A DNA stretch of 64,000 nt from Streptomyces anulatus (GCF_000721175.1 NZ_JOEZ01000004.1:62001-126000), one strand, 5' to 3'. Positions 50,055 to 59,450 are shown, counted from the first letter of the stretch. The notes: generated by a model from the sequence alone, not told the origin. Program-made: numbers and translations.

Positions 50055-51922
50055 TGGACGGCCACCTCCGCCGAGGCCTGCTCTACTGCGGTGGGTGCGG
50101 CCGCCAGAGCCAGGAGCGCTGCGGTGTGCGAGAAGGCCTGCGGGAAGTTCCCGAGCTGCTGCTCGGCATGCGGGTCCCACTCCTCGGAGAGGAGTCCGAC
50201 GTCGTTGCGGGCATGGAGCAGCGCGGCGGTGAGACTTTCAGCCTCGTCGGTTCGCCCGATGCGCCGGAGGCAGACGGTCTGCCAGCCCAGCCCGATCAGG
50301 AAGGTGCCCTCGTGTCCGGTCAGGCCGTCGACGCCCGGCCCGTCGTCGCTGGTGCGGTAGCGCAGCAGGTAGCCGCCCTTGATGGACAGATCCCGCTGGA
50401 CCGCTTCGATGGTGCCGATGGCCCGCTTGTCGTCGGCGGGCAGGAAACCGGAGAGCAGGGCGTGCAGGACGGCGGCGTCCAGCTCGGTGGAGCCGTAGTA
50501 CTGGGTGAAGGTGTTGCGCTGCGGGTCGTAGCCCTTCTCGCAGACATCCTGGTGGATCTCGTCGCGCAGCGCGCGCCAGTGCTCCAGCGGCCCGTCCATG
50601 TGGCCGGCCTCGGTGAACCGGACGGCCCGGTCGAGGGCTGCCCAGGCCATGACCTTGGAGTGGACGAAGTGACGGCGCGGTCCGCGGACCTCCCAGATCC
50701 CCTCGTCCGGCTCCCGCCACAGCGTCTCCACGCACCGGACGAGCCCGGTGATGAGCGGTGCCACCGCCGGCGCCAGGTCCGGATAGTGCTGCTGCGCCTT
50801 GTACAGGGCGCAGACGACCTCGCCGAACACGTCGAGTTGGAGCTGCCCCGCCGCACCGTTGCCGATCCGGACAGGACGGGAACCGGCGTGTCCGGGCAGC
50901 CAGCCGAGCTCCTCCTCGGTCAGGTCCCTCTCGCCACCGACCCCGTACATGATCTGCAGGTTGTCGAAGTCGTCACCGATGACGGTGGTGAGCCAGCCGA
51001 TCCAGTCCTGCACCTCCTGCCGGTAGCCGAACTCGGCAAGGACTTCGGCGGCGAATGCGGAGTCGCGCAGCCAGCAGTACACGTAGGACCAGTTCCGGGT
51101 GCCGCCGATCTCCTCGGGCAGCGAGACGCTGGGGGCGGCCACCATGGCGCCGGTCGGCTCGTAGGTGAGCGCCTTGAGCACGATCAGCGAACGGATGACC
51201 TCGTCGCGGCGGGCGCCGGTGTGGGTGCAGCGCGAGGCCCAGGTGGTCCAGAAGTCCTTGGTCTGCCGCAGCAGGGCGGCGGGCGCGGGCAGCGGCGGCG
51301 GGGTGGTCTGGTCCGGCTGCCACGACAGAGTGAACGCCACCTGCTCGCCCTCGGACACGGCGAACTCGGAGAGCAGGTCATCGCCGCGCGCGCCGAGGTG
51401 GACGTCCGCGTCGAGCCACAACCTGCCTTCGTCCAGGCTGGCGCTCACCCGGCGCCCCCCGAAGACGAGTTGCGGCGTCGTGCGTCCGTAGCCCGTCCGC
51501 GCCCGCAGAACAGAGCGCACGGCGACGCAGCCGCTGACGCCTTGGACGATACGGACCAGCTGCGCCGCGTCGCCGGTGGTGGGCATGAAGTCGAGCACCT
51601 TGACGGTGCCAGCCTCGGTGATCCAGACGGACTCGAGGATGAGGGTGTCATCGAGGTAGCGCCGCCGGTCCGCCACGGGCGCAGCGCCGTCCGGGCCGAT
51701 GGGGCCAATGCGCCACAGCCCGTGCTCCTCGGTCCCCAGGATGCTGGTGAAGTGCGCCTTGGAGTCGAAGCGCGGCAGGCCCATCCACGAGATGCTGCCG
51801 TCCCGGTCGACCAGCGCGCCGGTGCGCATGTTGCCGAGGTAAGCATGGTCCTCGATCCGGCCCGCACGGCGTCTCGTCAGGGGGGTCTCGGCGGGCTTGC
51901 GGGGGGAGGGGACGAGGCTCAC
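50051..51922 (-). CDS. GH15 glycoside hydrolase (glucoamylase/trehalase-like)
   Basis: 623 residues, the usual GH15 length. Signatures: N-terminal IEDHAYLGNMRTGALVDRDG and SISWMGLPRFDSKAHF; central GGTRNWSYVYCWLRDSAF; C-terminal GLTGHEGTFLIGLGW and GLLSEEWDP with catalytic-type acids. No signal peptide, so cytoplasmic; actinobacterial homologues include trehalases. GTG start overlaps the DUF5999 gene stop. Confidence 0.9.
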   Translation of the reverse strand: MSLVPSPRKPAETPLTRRRAGRIEDHAYLGNMRTGALVDRDGSISWMGLPRFDSKAHFTSILGTEEHGLWRIGPIGPDGAAPVADRRRYLDDTLILESVWITEAGTVKVLDFMPTTGDAAQLVRIVQGVSGCVAVRSVLRARTGYGRTTPQLVFGGRRVSASLDEGRLWLDADVHLGARGDDLLSEFAVSEGEQVAFTLSWQPDQTTPPPLPAPAALLRQTKDFWTTWASRCTHTGARRDEVIRSLIVLKALTYEPTGAMVAAPSVSLPEEIGGTRNWSYVYCWLRDSAFAAEVLAEFGYRQEVQDWIGWLTTVIGDDFDNLQIMYGVGGERDLTEEELGWLPGHAGSRPVRIGNGAAGQLQLDVFGEVVCALYKAQQHYPDLAPAVAPLITGLVRCVETLWREPDEGIWEVRGPRRHFVHSKVMAWAALDRAVRFTEAGHMDGPLEHWRALRDEIHQDVCEKGYDPQRNTFTQYYGSTELDAAVLHALLSGFLPADDKRAIGTIEAVQRDLSIKGGYLLRYRTSDDGPGVDGLTGHEGTFLIGLGWQTVCLRRIGRTDEAESLTAALLHARNDVGLLSEEWDPHAEQQLGNFPQAFSHTAALLALAAAPTAVEQASAEVAVQ

Positions 51923-52119
51923 GCGGCCACCGCCTTGGCGGGCATGGCGCGGTGCGGGGCGACGACCTGCCCGTCAGGGAGGAGCTCACCGGTGTCCTCG
52001 AAGAGCAGGACGCCGTTGCACAGCAGGCTCCAGCCCTGTTCGGGGTGGTGCGCCCGCAGGCGCGCGGCCTCGCGGTCAGCGGCCTCGGCGCCGGGGCAGC
52101 GCGGCTCGTCGATACACAT
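51919..52119 (-). CDS. DUF5999 small protein
   Basis: 66 residues: two N-terminal Cys (MCIDEPRCPGA), then AAR..AHHPEQGWSLLCNG and VLLFEDTGELLPDG, the pattern I recall as DUF5999 (CxxxPxCP, HPEQGWSLLCNGVL). Function unknown; the Cys/His set could bind a metal. GTGA overlap with the GH15 gene. The same module is fused to another protein at 56097. Confidence 0.78.
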   Translation of the reverse strand: MCIDEPRCPGAEAADREAARLRAHHPEQGWSLLCNGVLLFEDTGELLPDGQVVAPHRAMPAKAVAA

Positions 52120-52133
52120 GACAGTTCCTTGGG

Positions 52134-53084
52134 TTACGGGGTAGTGGTGATGGCGGCGTAGGCGTGGGAGTAGTCACCCGGGGGCAAGCGGTGGCTCTTC
52201 TCCGTCGAGGGGCCGATGCCGGGCGGAAGTTTCTGGTCCCGGCGCCACAGGCCGGTCGGCAGGATGCCGGGCGGGAGAATGGTCCACGCTCCGAGCAGCG
52301 ACTGGATCTGCTGCAGCGTCCTCGGCCGGTAGAGGATGCCCGCGTCCGCGTAGTGGCCGACGAGCGCCGCCATCATCCCGGGAGCCACGTCGGTGGTCGC
52401 GTGGGTCACCGAGATGGCGCTGCCAGCTGGCAGTTGCTCGCGCAGCGCCTGCATCATCTCGGCAGCGTCGGCGTCGTCCATCCACGGCAGCAGGTCGTGC
52501 GCGAGGGCGGCGACAGGCCGGTCGAAGTCGAGAACCTGGCAGGCGTCCGACGTGAGCACGTTGGTCACGTCCCGGGCGTCGGCGTGCAGGTGCCGGGTGC
52601 CGGGCTCTTCGGCCAGGCTGACGTTGGCGTGACCCGCTACGCGGGGATCGTTGTCCACGTAGACGACCCGGGGCTTGTCGTGGAATGCACGCGCGACGTC
52701 GTAGGTGTGGGCCGGCCAGGGGAATCGGCTCTCCCGGGACTGCGGCGTGGACGGCAGGCCGTACGAGGGCAGACCGCATCCCAGCTCGATGAACTGCCCG
52801 ATCCGCAGGTCGCGCGCGAGGACGGTTACGGCACGGGGCCGGAACTCGCCGCTGATCTGCACCATGGCCCGCAGTGGCGGGGCGACGGCCAGGAGCCGCT
52901 GGGTGAACTCCCGGTCGACCTCGTAGTTGTCGGTCCCGCCCATGAGGTAGTCGGTGACCCGGGCGATGGCGGGGCGCTGGGTCCAGTCGTCATTGCCGTA
53001 CGGGCCAGCGGGCCCCCCGGGCAGCGGGCGGCACAGCCTCAGGTGCGGGGAACCGGCCTCGTGGTCGGAATCATGCGGGGGCAT
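52134..53084 (-). CDS. Methyltransf_19 (DUF574) SAM-dependent methyltransferase
   Basis: 316 residues. The family signature VTDYLMGGTDNYEVDRE is followed by FIELGCGLPSYG (SAM loop) and VVYVDNDPRV. This large actinobacterial family is structurally a methyltransferase; substrates are mostly unknown. ATG 53084 with AGGAG upstream lies within the 3' end of the DUF6302 gene (14-nt overlap). Confidence 0.85.
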   Translation of the reverse strand: MPPHDSDHEAGSPHLRLCRPLPGGPAGPYGNDDWTQRPAIARVTDYLMGGTDNYEVDREFTQRLLAVAPPLRAMVQISGEFRPRAVTVLARDLRIGQFIELGCGLPSYGLPSTPQSRESRFPWPAHTYDVARAFHDKPRVVYVDNDPRVAGHANVSLAEEPGTRHLHADARDVTNVLTSDACQVLDFDRPVAALAHDLLPWMDDADAAEMMQALREQLPAGSAISVTHATTDVAPGMMAALVGHYADAGILYRPRTLQQIQSLLGAWTILPPGILPTGLWRRDQKLPPGIGPSTEKSHRLPPGDYSHAYAAITTTP

Positions 53085-53487
53085 CGGGCATCTCCTGTAC
53101 GTACGGGAAGCGGGAGAGGAAGGCGTTGATCGCCGTCTCGCTGTAGCCGTAGAACCGGCCGCGCGCCCTGTCGCCCTCTTGCGGAGGTTCGGCGCCCCAG
53201 ATGACGTTGTGGCACACCTCGAGATCGCGGGACCAGCGGATCCGTGTCCCGGGAAAGCCCGGCTGGCGCCTGATGCGGAGCCAGACCTGCAGGGTGGTGC
53301 TCCAGGTCGCGGCCGGGTAGTAGCCGCCCCGGCGCCGACCGCCGACCGGAACGAGAAGCAAAGGGGAGCCCCATGTCTGGACGGCGATTCCCTCATCGGC
53401 CAGGGCGGGATTGTCCAGGATTGAACGGAACTCCTGGTAGTCACTGGCCCGCGCTGCGGGAAGAAGGCGCACAAGCACGCTGCTCAT
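53071..53487 (-). CDS. DUF6302-like protein
   Basis: 138 residues with the family landmarks LLLVPVGGRRRGGY, RRQPGFPGTRIRW, VCHNVIWG and GRFYGYSE. No membrane segment, unlike the copy at 29319. ATGA overlap with the upstream gene. Function unknown. Confidence 0.75.
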   Translation of the reverse strand: MSSVLVRLLPAARASDYQEFRSILDNPALADEGIAVQTWGSPLLLVPVGGRRRGGYYPAATWSTTLQVWLRIRRQPGFPGTRIRWSRDLEVCHNVIWGAEPPQEGDRARGRFYGYSETAINAFLSRFPYVQEMPDAPA

Positions 53488-54221
53488 CCCTCTTCCTGGT
53501 TGCAGGGGACAGCGTTGAGGTAGAGCTCCGGATCGGAAAGATCGACCGGGGTCATGCCACGAAGGCGCCGCACCAGATGCCGGGCGAGCATGAAGCGCGG
53601 ATCAACGATGCTCTCGGGTTGCTCCTCCTCGCCGAACGGGTCCAGCTCGCACACCGCTCCCTTGAAGACCTCGATCCCACCGGCAGGCGACGGACGGTAG
53701 ACGGTGCCCTCGACGGCGACGAGCTCCGCCTTACGGACGAAGAAGGCCCCGTACCCGAAACGGCGCATCCGCTTGCAGTCGCGAGCGGCGTACGGCGCGT
53801 GGAAGGCGCACACCGGGGGCTCGGTCGTTCTGATCTCCGGCCATCGCGGGTGGACGGGATCCTGGGCCGTGCCGGTGGCCTTGGGCACGAGCCACAGCAC
53901 GCCAGTCGCGGTTCTGGTCGCCGGGCCCATCCCGACCTGGCACAGCAGCCGGTGCGGACTCTGCATCGCGAGGCGCTGTTTGACTGGGTTGACGTCAGCG
54001 TAGAGGTAACGGCCGGTTTCCGGGCCGATGACCTGTGGCCACAGAAAGCCTTCGGGGTCGCGGTCTGCCGGGCCGGCACCGTCGTAGGTGAGGCCGTCCC
54101 GGCTCATACGGAGCCTGGGGGCGTGGATCCGCTGGTCGGACCGCATCACGATCCCGGGCTCCGGCCGAGGTCGGGACACCGGGCAGCGGGAGGCTTCGGC
54201 GTTCAGCAGCATCGCGGTCAT
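53484..54221 (-). CDS. Conserved actinobacterial hypothetical protein
   Basis: 245 residues. I recognise the layout RLRMSRDGLTYDG, PEGFLWPQV, RLLCQVGMGPATRTATGVLW and TEPPVCAFHAPYAARDCKRM from many Streptomyces hypotheticals. In those, RLLCQVCGGPA often holds a CxxC; here the second Cys is Gly-Met. Cys/His content suggests a zinc site. Flanked by ATGA overlaps. No function assigned. Confidence 0.65.
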   Translation of the reverse strand: MTAMLLNAEASRCPVSRPRPEPGIVMRSDQRIHAPRLRMSRDGLTYDGAGPADRDPEGFLWPQVIGPETGRYLYADVNPVKQRLAMQSPHRLLCQVGMGPATRTATGVLWLVPKATGTAQDPVHPRWPEIRTTEPPVCAFHAPYAARDCKRMRRFGYGAFFVRKAELVAVEGTVYRPSPAGGIEVFKGAVCELDPFGEEEQPESIVDPRFMLARHLVRRLRGMTPVDLSDPELYLNAVPCNQEEG

Positions 54222-54442
54222 GGCGTGCGGCCTCCAGGCGAGGCAAGGCAGGCGCAGGCGGGGGCGGTCCTGCCCGCACCCCTGCGCCCGGAGCGCCGGA
54301 TCTCGGAGCCGTCGCTGTCGTCGTGACGTGGGGTACGGACACGCCGTATGAAGGCCTCCTCATCGAGGACGAGAAGCCGGGCCATGGGCACGTCAGGCGG
54401 CGCGACGCCGAGCAGGAGGGTGAGCAGGCGGGCGAGGATCAC
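54218..54442 (-). CDS. Small hypothetical protein
   Basis: 74 residues: a hydrophobic start (ILARLLTLLLGVAPP), then LLVLDEEAFIRRVRTP and a basic tail. No family recognised. Overlaps on both sides (GTGA with the XRE gene stop, ATGA with the next start) make it a credible gene in the chain. Confidence 0.6.
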   Translation of the reverse strand: MILARLLTLLLGVAPPDVPMARLLVLDEEAFIRRVRTPRHDDSDGSEIRRSGRRGAGRTAPACACLASPGGRTP

Positions 54443-55359
54443 GAGGTGGCCCTCCGCTGCATGGCGTCGGCCGCGCGCACGAGCCGGTCGTAGGTCTCCT
54501 CACGACTGCACGCGGCGGCGACGGCCTCCCTCAGCCCGGCGCTTATGGTCCGGGCTGCGCCGGAGCCGGTCTCGTAGGTGGGGAAGAGGCCGATGCTCGT
54601 CACCAGGCGGTGCCCGTGGAGCGTCACCTCCGCGTACGAGCCGACCGTGTGGACGAAAAGGACCGGGCTCATCGGCAGGATGCGGACGACCAGGCCCCGG
54701 ACGCCGGATTCCTCCCGGCTCACGAGGTCGGCCAGATGCCGAAGCTGGCCGGCCACCGCCTCGGACTGGCTGCCTCCCCTGGTCAGCACGGTCTCGTCCA
54801 GCAGCACCGTGCGCCGCTGGCCCGCGGCCCACGGGACCCTGTGCACCCATGACGGCAGTCCGAGCACGAGCTCATCGGGGGTGGCACAGACATCGGGGGC
54901 CAGCACGATCTGCTGGTACGCCGGAGTGCGCAGGCCGGCCGGGACCGCCATGCAGAACTGGGTCACCTCGCTCGCTGTCCGCATCACCGCGATGTAGCGG
55001 GCCGTCGCCTTGTGGTCGGCCACATCCGCCCAGAAGTCGTGCGGAGCCCGCCGGGCGAGGCCCTCTTCGTCGCGCTGGTCGCGGCTGTAGCTCTGCGGCG
55101 GCATGTGCAGCATCAGGAAGGCGGCGTGCTTCCCCACCACTCCGTAGCGCGTCAGCAGCGTCTGCAGCGCGTCCTTCCGGATGGGGGACTCAGCACGCTC
55201 CCACCGGCTGACGGCGGAGGCCGACCCCCCTACGGCGCGGGCCGCGTCCTCGAGCGTGGTGCCTCTCGCTTCACGCAGGCACCGCATGTAGAGGCCCGTC
55301 ACAATCCGGGCGGGCGCCTGCGGCACCTCAGTGGGTGATGCGGGAACGGCATGAAGCAT
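54439..55359 (-). CDS. XRE-family regulator with DUF5753
   Basis: 306 residues. N-terminal HTH (LREARGTTLEDAARAVGG, SASAVSRWERAE) followed by a DUF5753 domain (VTQFCMAVPAGLRTPAYQQI to VTSIGLFPTYETG). The pair is the classic architecture of a very large Streptomyces regulator family, frequently with a small partner gene. The ATG has no strong RBS. First gene of the minus-strand chain ending at 52134. Confidence 0.87.
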   Translation of the reverse strand: MLHAVPASPTEVPQAPARIVTGLYMRCLREARGTTLEDAARAVGGSASAVSRWERAESPIRKDALQTLLTRYGVVGKHAAFLMLHMPPQSYSRDQRDEEGLARRAPHDFWADVADHKATARYIAVMRTASEVTQFCMAVPAGLRTPAYQQIVLAPDVCATPDELVLGLPSWVHRVPWAAGQRRTVLLDETVLTRGGSQSEAVAGQLRHLADLVSREESGVRGLVVRILPMSPVLFVHTVGSYAEVTLHGHRLVTSIGLFPTYETGSGAARTISAGLREAVAAACSREETYDRLVRAADAMQRRATS

Positions 55360-55392
55360 GGAGGTGGGTCCTTGTGTCGTCGTTCGGTTGAG

Positions 55393-55572
55393 TCAGGACA
55401 GGTCGCGCGGCGGGGACGGACTGTGGTGATCAGGGCGCTCGTGCGTTCGCGTCGAGGGCTTGTGGTCCGGCCGAGGCGGCCAAGGCCGGCCGGTTCGCGC
55501 TCCGAAGTGGATGAGGAGGCCCATGGCCGTCACGATGAGAACGGTGATGATCACACCGGGGGTGGTCACCAC
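55393..55572 (-). CDS. Possible small membrane protein
   Basis: 59 residues from GTG 55572: VVTTPGVIITVLIVTAMGLL forms a transmembrane segment followed by an Arg/Pro/His-rich tail. An RBS is not obvious, and ATG 55659 is an alternative start. It is the only gene-like content in the 327-nt space between 55359 and 55687. Could be spurious. Confidence 0.38.
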   Translation of the reverse strand: MVTTPGVIITVLIVTAMGLLIHFGARTGRPWPPRPDHKPSTRTHERPDHHSPSPPRDLS

Positions 55573-55686
55573 GGCGTCGGCCCGGATCCGGCATAGCTGA
55601 TGGTGACCATCGCCAGGACGAAGACCGCGATGCGGACCTGAAGACGGCTCGGTCGCCATGTCCGTGATCGCTTTACCGACGGCGGT

Positions 55687-56100
55687 TCAGGCATGGCACG
55701 CCTGCCGTTGGTACGCGGTCAACGGCCGGGCCTGGGGCTGTGCTGAAGACCGAAGAACCGGCGTCGGGCATCGGGGGTCAGGTCCTTGGGTACCGGCTCG
55801 CCCCATACGACGTCCGTCCCTATCGCTGCGACGCTGGAATCCGGGGCGTCCGTGAAGCTCGCGCGCGGCGAGTTCCGCGCAGCCGGCGAAGACCATGTCC
55901 ATGCGACCGCCGCGGCGTCCCCTGCCGGCCGGGACCGCGAGGAGGGGGAGCCGGTACAGGGCCACCGCTACTGCGTCACGCAGAAGCTCGATGTGGACGA
56001 GCCGCGCGGCCCAGTACTCGAAGTCGCACGCCTCCTCGGGGGCAAGGATGTGGACTCCCAGGTCCTGCCGAGCGGGAGAAGTCAGGTACGTGGAGATCAC
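55687..56100 (-). pseudogene. Frameshifted DUF6302-like gene
   Basis: The frame from GTG 56100 (GTGA overlap with the preceding gene) encodes the family's first half up to LLAVPAGRGRRGGR and ELHGRPGF, then becomes unlike the family. In the +1 frame immediately after, DVVWGEPVP and ARRRFFGLQ follow and stop at 55719-55721; these match the family's WGxxxP and RxFGY landmarks in intact copies at 29319 and 53071. The spacing is also about seven residues short. So a small deletion with frameshift, or a sequencing error, has broken the gene; the shifted frame reads to 55687. Confidence 0.6.
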
Positions 56101-56672
56101 GACGTCACCGCCTTCGGTCCGCTTGCGACCAGAGGCAGAGGCCGCCGCGGGTCGACGACCTTGCCGGACGGGAGGAGACATCCGGTGTCGTCGAAGACGA
56201 GGACACCGTTGCACAGCTCACTGCACCCGATCTCGGAGTGGCGAACACGTACCTGCGCGGCCTGGAAGTCACGGTTCTCAACGGAGGGACATTCGGGCTG
56301 GTGACCGCACACCGCGCCGGCGTTGGTCAGCTCGGTGATGACCAGGTTCACGGCTTCGGCCAGCTGTCGCAGATGAACGCGAGCCTGAACGTGCCCCGTC
56401 GGCACGTCGATGTCCGCAAGCAGCCGGGCTGCCTTGAACGCCTTCTCGATGGCCGGACGTGGCGGCTCGGGCGTGGCATGACCGAGTTCCATGAGGTGAC
56501 CGCGCAGACGGAGGACTACGTCGTCGATGTCTTGGTCGCTGTCGAGGATGGGTGCGTTCTCGTCGAGCACCAGGGCCAGGGTCTCCCTGACGGGAGCTGC
56601 AAAAGAGCGGGAGCTGCCAACTACCTCAGCGGACCTGCGGCGAATGGTGACCCGTGACAGACGGAGGTTCAC
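56097..56672 (-). CDS. DUF6415-DUF5999 fusion protein
   Basis: 191 residues. The N-terminal part (about 30-105: ETLALVLDENAPILDSDQDI, LRLRGHLMEL) resembles what I recall as DUF6415, named for natural-product-cluster association. The C-terminal 65 residues (CGHQPECP, CSELCNGVLVFDDTGCLLP) are a DUF5999 module as at 51919. Both are normally separate small proteins. GTG start overlaps the ATPase gene (GTGA). Function unknown. Confidence 0.72.
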   Translation of the reverse strand: MNLRLSRVTIRRRSAEVVGSSRSFAAPVRETLALVLDENAPILDSDQDIDDVVLRLRGHLMELGHATPEPPRPAIEKAFKAARLLADIDVPTGHVQARVHLRQLAEAVNLVITELTNAGAVCGHQPECPSVENRDFQAAQVRVRHSEIGCSELCNGVLVFDDTGCLLPSGKVVDPRRPLPLVASGPKAVTS

Positions 56673-57220
56673 GACGCGGCCTCCTCATCGGCAGCGTCCA
56701 GTTCCATCCACACCGTCTTGCCTTGGCCGGGCCCCGGCTTGGATCCCCAGCGCGTGGCGACCTCGTTGACGAGCACCAGGCCCCGGCCTCCCTCGCAGTC
56801 GTCGCTCGCAGAACGAGGGAGCGGTAGGTCGGGGGAAGGGTCCTGCACTTCGATCCGAACACGTCCACGCAGGCAGGACGCCTTAAGTGTGAACTCCCTT
56901 GCCGCCTGTCCGCGGCAACCGTGGGTCACCGCGTTCGCCATCAGCTCCTGGGCGCCAAGCGTGAGGTCGTCCGCGACCAAGGCCAGTCCGAAATTGCACA
57001 TCAACCGGTGCAGCTGTCGACGGGCCTGGGGCACAGCGGCCGGGTCCGCAGAGACCACGACCACCTTCTCGAAGGGGCGCCACTCAAGCAACGTCGGCGA
57101 GATACGGCCGGGCGCCTGGGCCATGACCGCTTCGGCAACGTTAGGCCCCTGCAGACTGCGGGCGGCCAGGGTGGCGTTGGCCGGCTGGTAGAGGTCGACC
57201 GCGGAGTCGTGCACGTTCAT
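56669..57220 (-). CDS. HATPase_c_2 anti-sigma-factor-like ATP-binding protein
   Basis: 183 residues with the RsbW-like ATP-binding fold: N-box QELMANAVTHG, G1 VQDPSPDLP and G2 EGGRGLVLVNEVA. These proteins are widespread in Streptomyces and may bind sigma factors or anti-anti-sigma factors as serine kinases. ATG 57220 has GGGGAGC upstream. Transcribed divergently from the regulator at 57430; the 209-nt gap presumably holds both promoters. Confidence 0.85.
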   Translation of the reverse strand: MNVHDSAVDLYQPANATLAARSLQGPNVAEAVMAQAPGRISPTLLEWRPFEKVVVVSADPAAVPQARRQLHRLMCNFGLALVADDLTLGAQELMANAVTHGCRGQAAREFTLKASCLRGRVRIEVQDPSPDLPLPRSASDDCEGGRGLVLVNEVATRWGSKPGPGQGKTVWMELDAADEEAAS

Positions 57221-57429
57221 CAGCTCCCCTTCTCAGCCCCATAGGGGCCAATTCCGGTCACCGTCCGAGCTCGTAGGCATGACGTGGCCGATTCCGTTGC
57301 AAGGCAGGAGGGTTGGAGGAATATCGTCTTCACGAGACAACCGCGTGCGAGGGCTGACGGGAATCCCGGCCAGCGCGCCGATGTGGTGCACGTGGTGCAA
57401 GATCGTTTCGGGGACAGGGGCGCACACGT

Positions 57430-58815
57430 ATGGGGCGCACACGCAACACTCGACTGGAAGCCGTCGTCCAGGAATGGGGCCTGTCGCAGCGGCAACTGGC
57501 CGCTCGCTTCCGGGCTGTCGCCGCAGAGAACGGCGCGACCGAGCTCCTGCGCTATGACCATTCCCGCATCGCCCGCTGGATCGGTGGCGCCACACCCGAA
57601 GGCCGTGCAGCGCATATCTTGGCCGAGACGCTCTCCCGTGGCCTCGGCCGCACCATCACGCTGACCGACATCGGGCTGGCAACGGACGATGCCGCCGACC
57701 CACAGACGCCGACGTGGAGCGTCGACACCCTCGCGACGCTGGCGACCCTCGGGAGCACGGACATGGACATTGCACGGCGCCAGGTACTGGCACAGTCGGC
57801 CTACTCGGTCGCCGGCCTGGCCCTGCCCACCGAAGGCTGGTGGCAGGAATCTGCTGCCCGAGCCCGCACCCGCAAGCCCCTGTCGAAGCACACGGTGACG
57901 GCCGAGGACGTCACCAGCGTGCGCGAGATGACGGCCTTCCTGTCCCGGCGGGACCAGCAACGCGGCGGCCGGGGGGTGGGGCGCGCCGCCCTGGTGGCCT
58001 ACCTGCGCACCGACGTCACCGAACTCCTTGGGGGACGCTTCTCCTCCGATGGTCTGCGCCGGGATATGACGTCGGCCGCTGCCGAGCTGGCCTACCTCGC
58101 GGGCTGGACGAGTTTCGACGCTGGGGAACACCCGATTGCGCTGCGGTGGCTGACTCTCGCAACCCAGTTGGCCGAGGAGGCCGGCGACGCGCCGCTCGCC
58201 GGGCACGTGCTGCGGGCGATGGCCCACCAGGCCGTGGACCTGCATCAGCCCAAGGAAGCCGTACGCCTGGCCGAGGGATCTCTCTCCAGCCGGCGCTACG
58301 CCGAGGCCTGTTGGAGGGAGAAGGCCCTCCTCGGCGTCGTCCATGCCCGCGGACTGGCTGCCGCTGGCTACAAGAAGCAGGCCGCGGAGGCGCTCAACCG
58401 TGCAGAGGCCGATCTCTCGCGCGCCCCCCAGGACGGCGACGAGCCCGCTCGGGTGTGGTTCTTCGGCGAGGCGAGCCTCGCACATGAGACCGCCGCCGCG
58501 TTGCGGGACATGGGCGATCTGAAGGGTGCTGAGCAGCAGTTCAAGCGGAGCGTCCGCACGCGCCAAACGCCGTTCAAGCGGACCCACTCCGTCACCCTCG
58601 GGTACCTCGGTGAGGTACAGGTCCAGCAGGGGCAACTCGAGGCGGCCTGCGCCACGTGGCATCAGGCACTCGACACGATGACCGGCGTCCAGTCCGGGCG
58701 AGCCCGACAGACCGTGGTGCAGATGCGCCGCGCGCTGAGCCCCGTTCTCCGCCGAGGCGGAGGCCCGGCCGCCGACCTCGACGTACGAGCCCGTGCCGTC
58801 CTCGCAGACCGGTAG
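57430..58815 (+). CDS. HTH/TPR transcriptional regulator
   Basis: 461 residues. N-terminal HTH-like region (WGLSQRQLAARFRAVAAENG, HSRIARWIGGATPEG), then TPR-like repeats (for example HVLRAMAHQAVDLHQPKEAV and WFFGEASLAHETAAALRDMG). This layout is common among Streptomyces pathway regulators. ATG 57430 with GGGG 8-10 nt upstream. Confidence 0.8.
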   Translation: MGRTRNTRLEAVVQEWGLSQRQLAARFRAVAAENGATELLRYDHSRIARWIGGATPEGRAAHILAETLSRGLGRTITLTDIGLATDDAADPQTPTWSVDTLATLATLGSTDMDIARRQVLAQSAYSVAGLALPTEGWWQESAARARTRKPLSKHTVTAEDVTSVREMTAFLSRRDQQRGGRGVGRAALVAYLRTDVTELLGGRFSSDGLRRDMTSAAAELAYLAGWTSFDAGEHPIALRWLTLATQLAEEAGDAPLAGHVLRAMAHQAVDLHQPKEAVRLAEGSLSSRRYAEACWREKALLGVVHARGLAAAGYKKQAAEALNRAEADLSRAPQDGDEPARVWFFGEASLAHETAAALRDMGDLKGAEQQFKRSVRTRQTPFKRTHSVTLGYLGEVQVQQGQLEAACATWHQALDTMTGVQSGRARQTVVQMRRALSPVLRRGGGPAADLDVRARAVLADR

Positions 58816-58893
58816 CCCGTACGGTAAGGAAGCCCGGAGCGGAACGCGCGTGCGTCGGCGCCCGAGGAGAAGGTCCAGGAGGGGAGCGGAAGC

Positions 58894-59382
58894 GTGTTCG
58901 ACCAGTTCATCCAGGTGCCCGTGATCGCCACGGTCGTAGGGGGCCAGACCGGTCGCCTTGACGACTACAAAGGCGGAGTCGAGTCGATCATCCGTCTCGT
59001 CCCGAGCATCCCCGAAAGTGCCCTCCAGGGCATCGAGGAGTTCAGCCACCTGGAAGTGGTCTGGCACTTCAGCCTGGGATCGGACAGCGACATCGAGCTC
59101 GAGCCCCGGAGTCCCCGCGGCAATCCGGACTGGCCGGCCACCGGCGGCCTCGTTCACCGCAACCACAGGCGGCCGGCCCGGATCGGAATCTCCTACCCGC
59201 GCCTGCTGGGAGTGGAAGGACGGGACCTGCGCGTCACGGACCTGGACGCGGACGCCGGCACCCCTGTCGTCGACCTGGCGCCGGTCTTCCAGGAGATGCT
59301 GCCCCGCGGAACGGTGCACCAGCCGCCATGGCCCACCGACATGCTTCAGAACTACTGGAAGAACGCTAGCGAGCGCCCCTGA
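58894..59382 (+). CDS. TrmO/TsaA-like protein
   Basis: 162 residues with TsaA landmarks: SIIRLVPSIPESALQGIEEF, FSHLEVVWHF, RRPARIGIS, LLGVEGRDLRVTDLDADAG and TPVVDLAPVF. TrmO methylates N6-threonylcarbamoyladenosine in tRNA using SAM; many stand-alone paralogues have unknown substrates. GTG 58894 follows GGAG and lies 79 nt after the regulator gene. Confidence 0.82.
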   Translation: MFDQFIQVPVIATVVGGQTGRLDDYKGGVESIIRLVPSIPESALQGIEEFSHLEVVWHFSLGSDSDIELEPRSPRGNPDWPATGGLVHRNHRRPARIGISYPRLLGVEGRDLRVTDLDADAGTPVVDLAPVFQEMLPRGTVHQPPWPTDMLQNYWKNASERP

Positions 59383-59450
59383 GCCGTTCTGTTCCCCAGG
59401 AAGTCGCCCCGATACAGCTGTACGCGGCGTCTGTGCTGGTGTCGTCGCCA

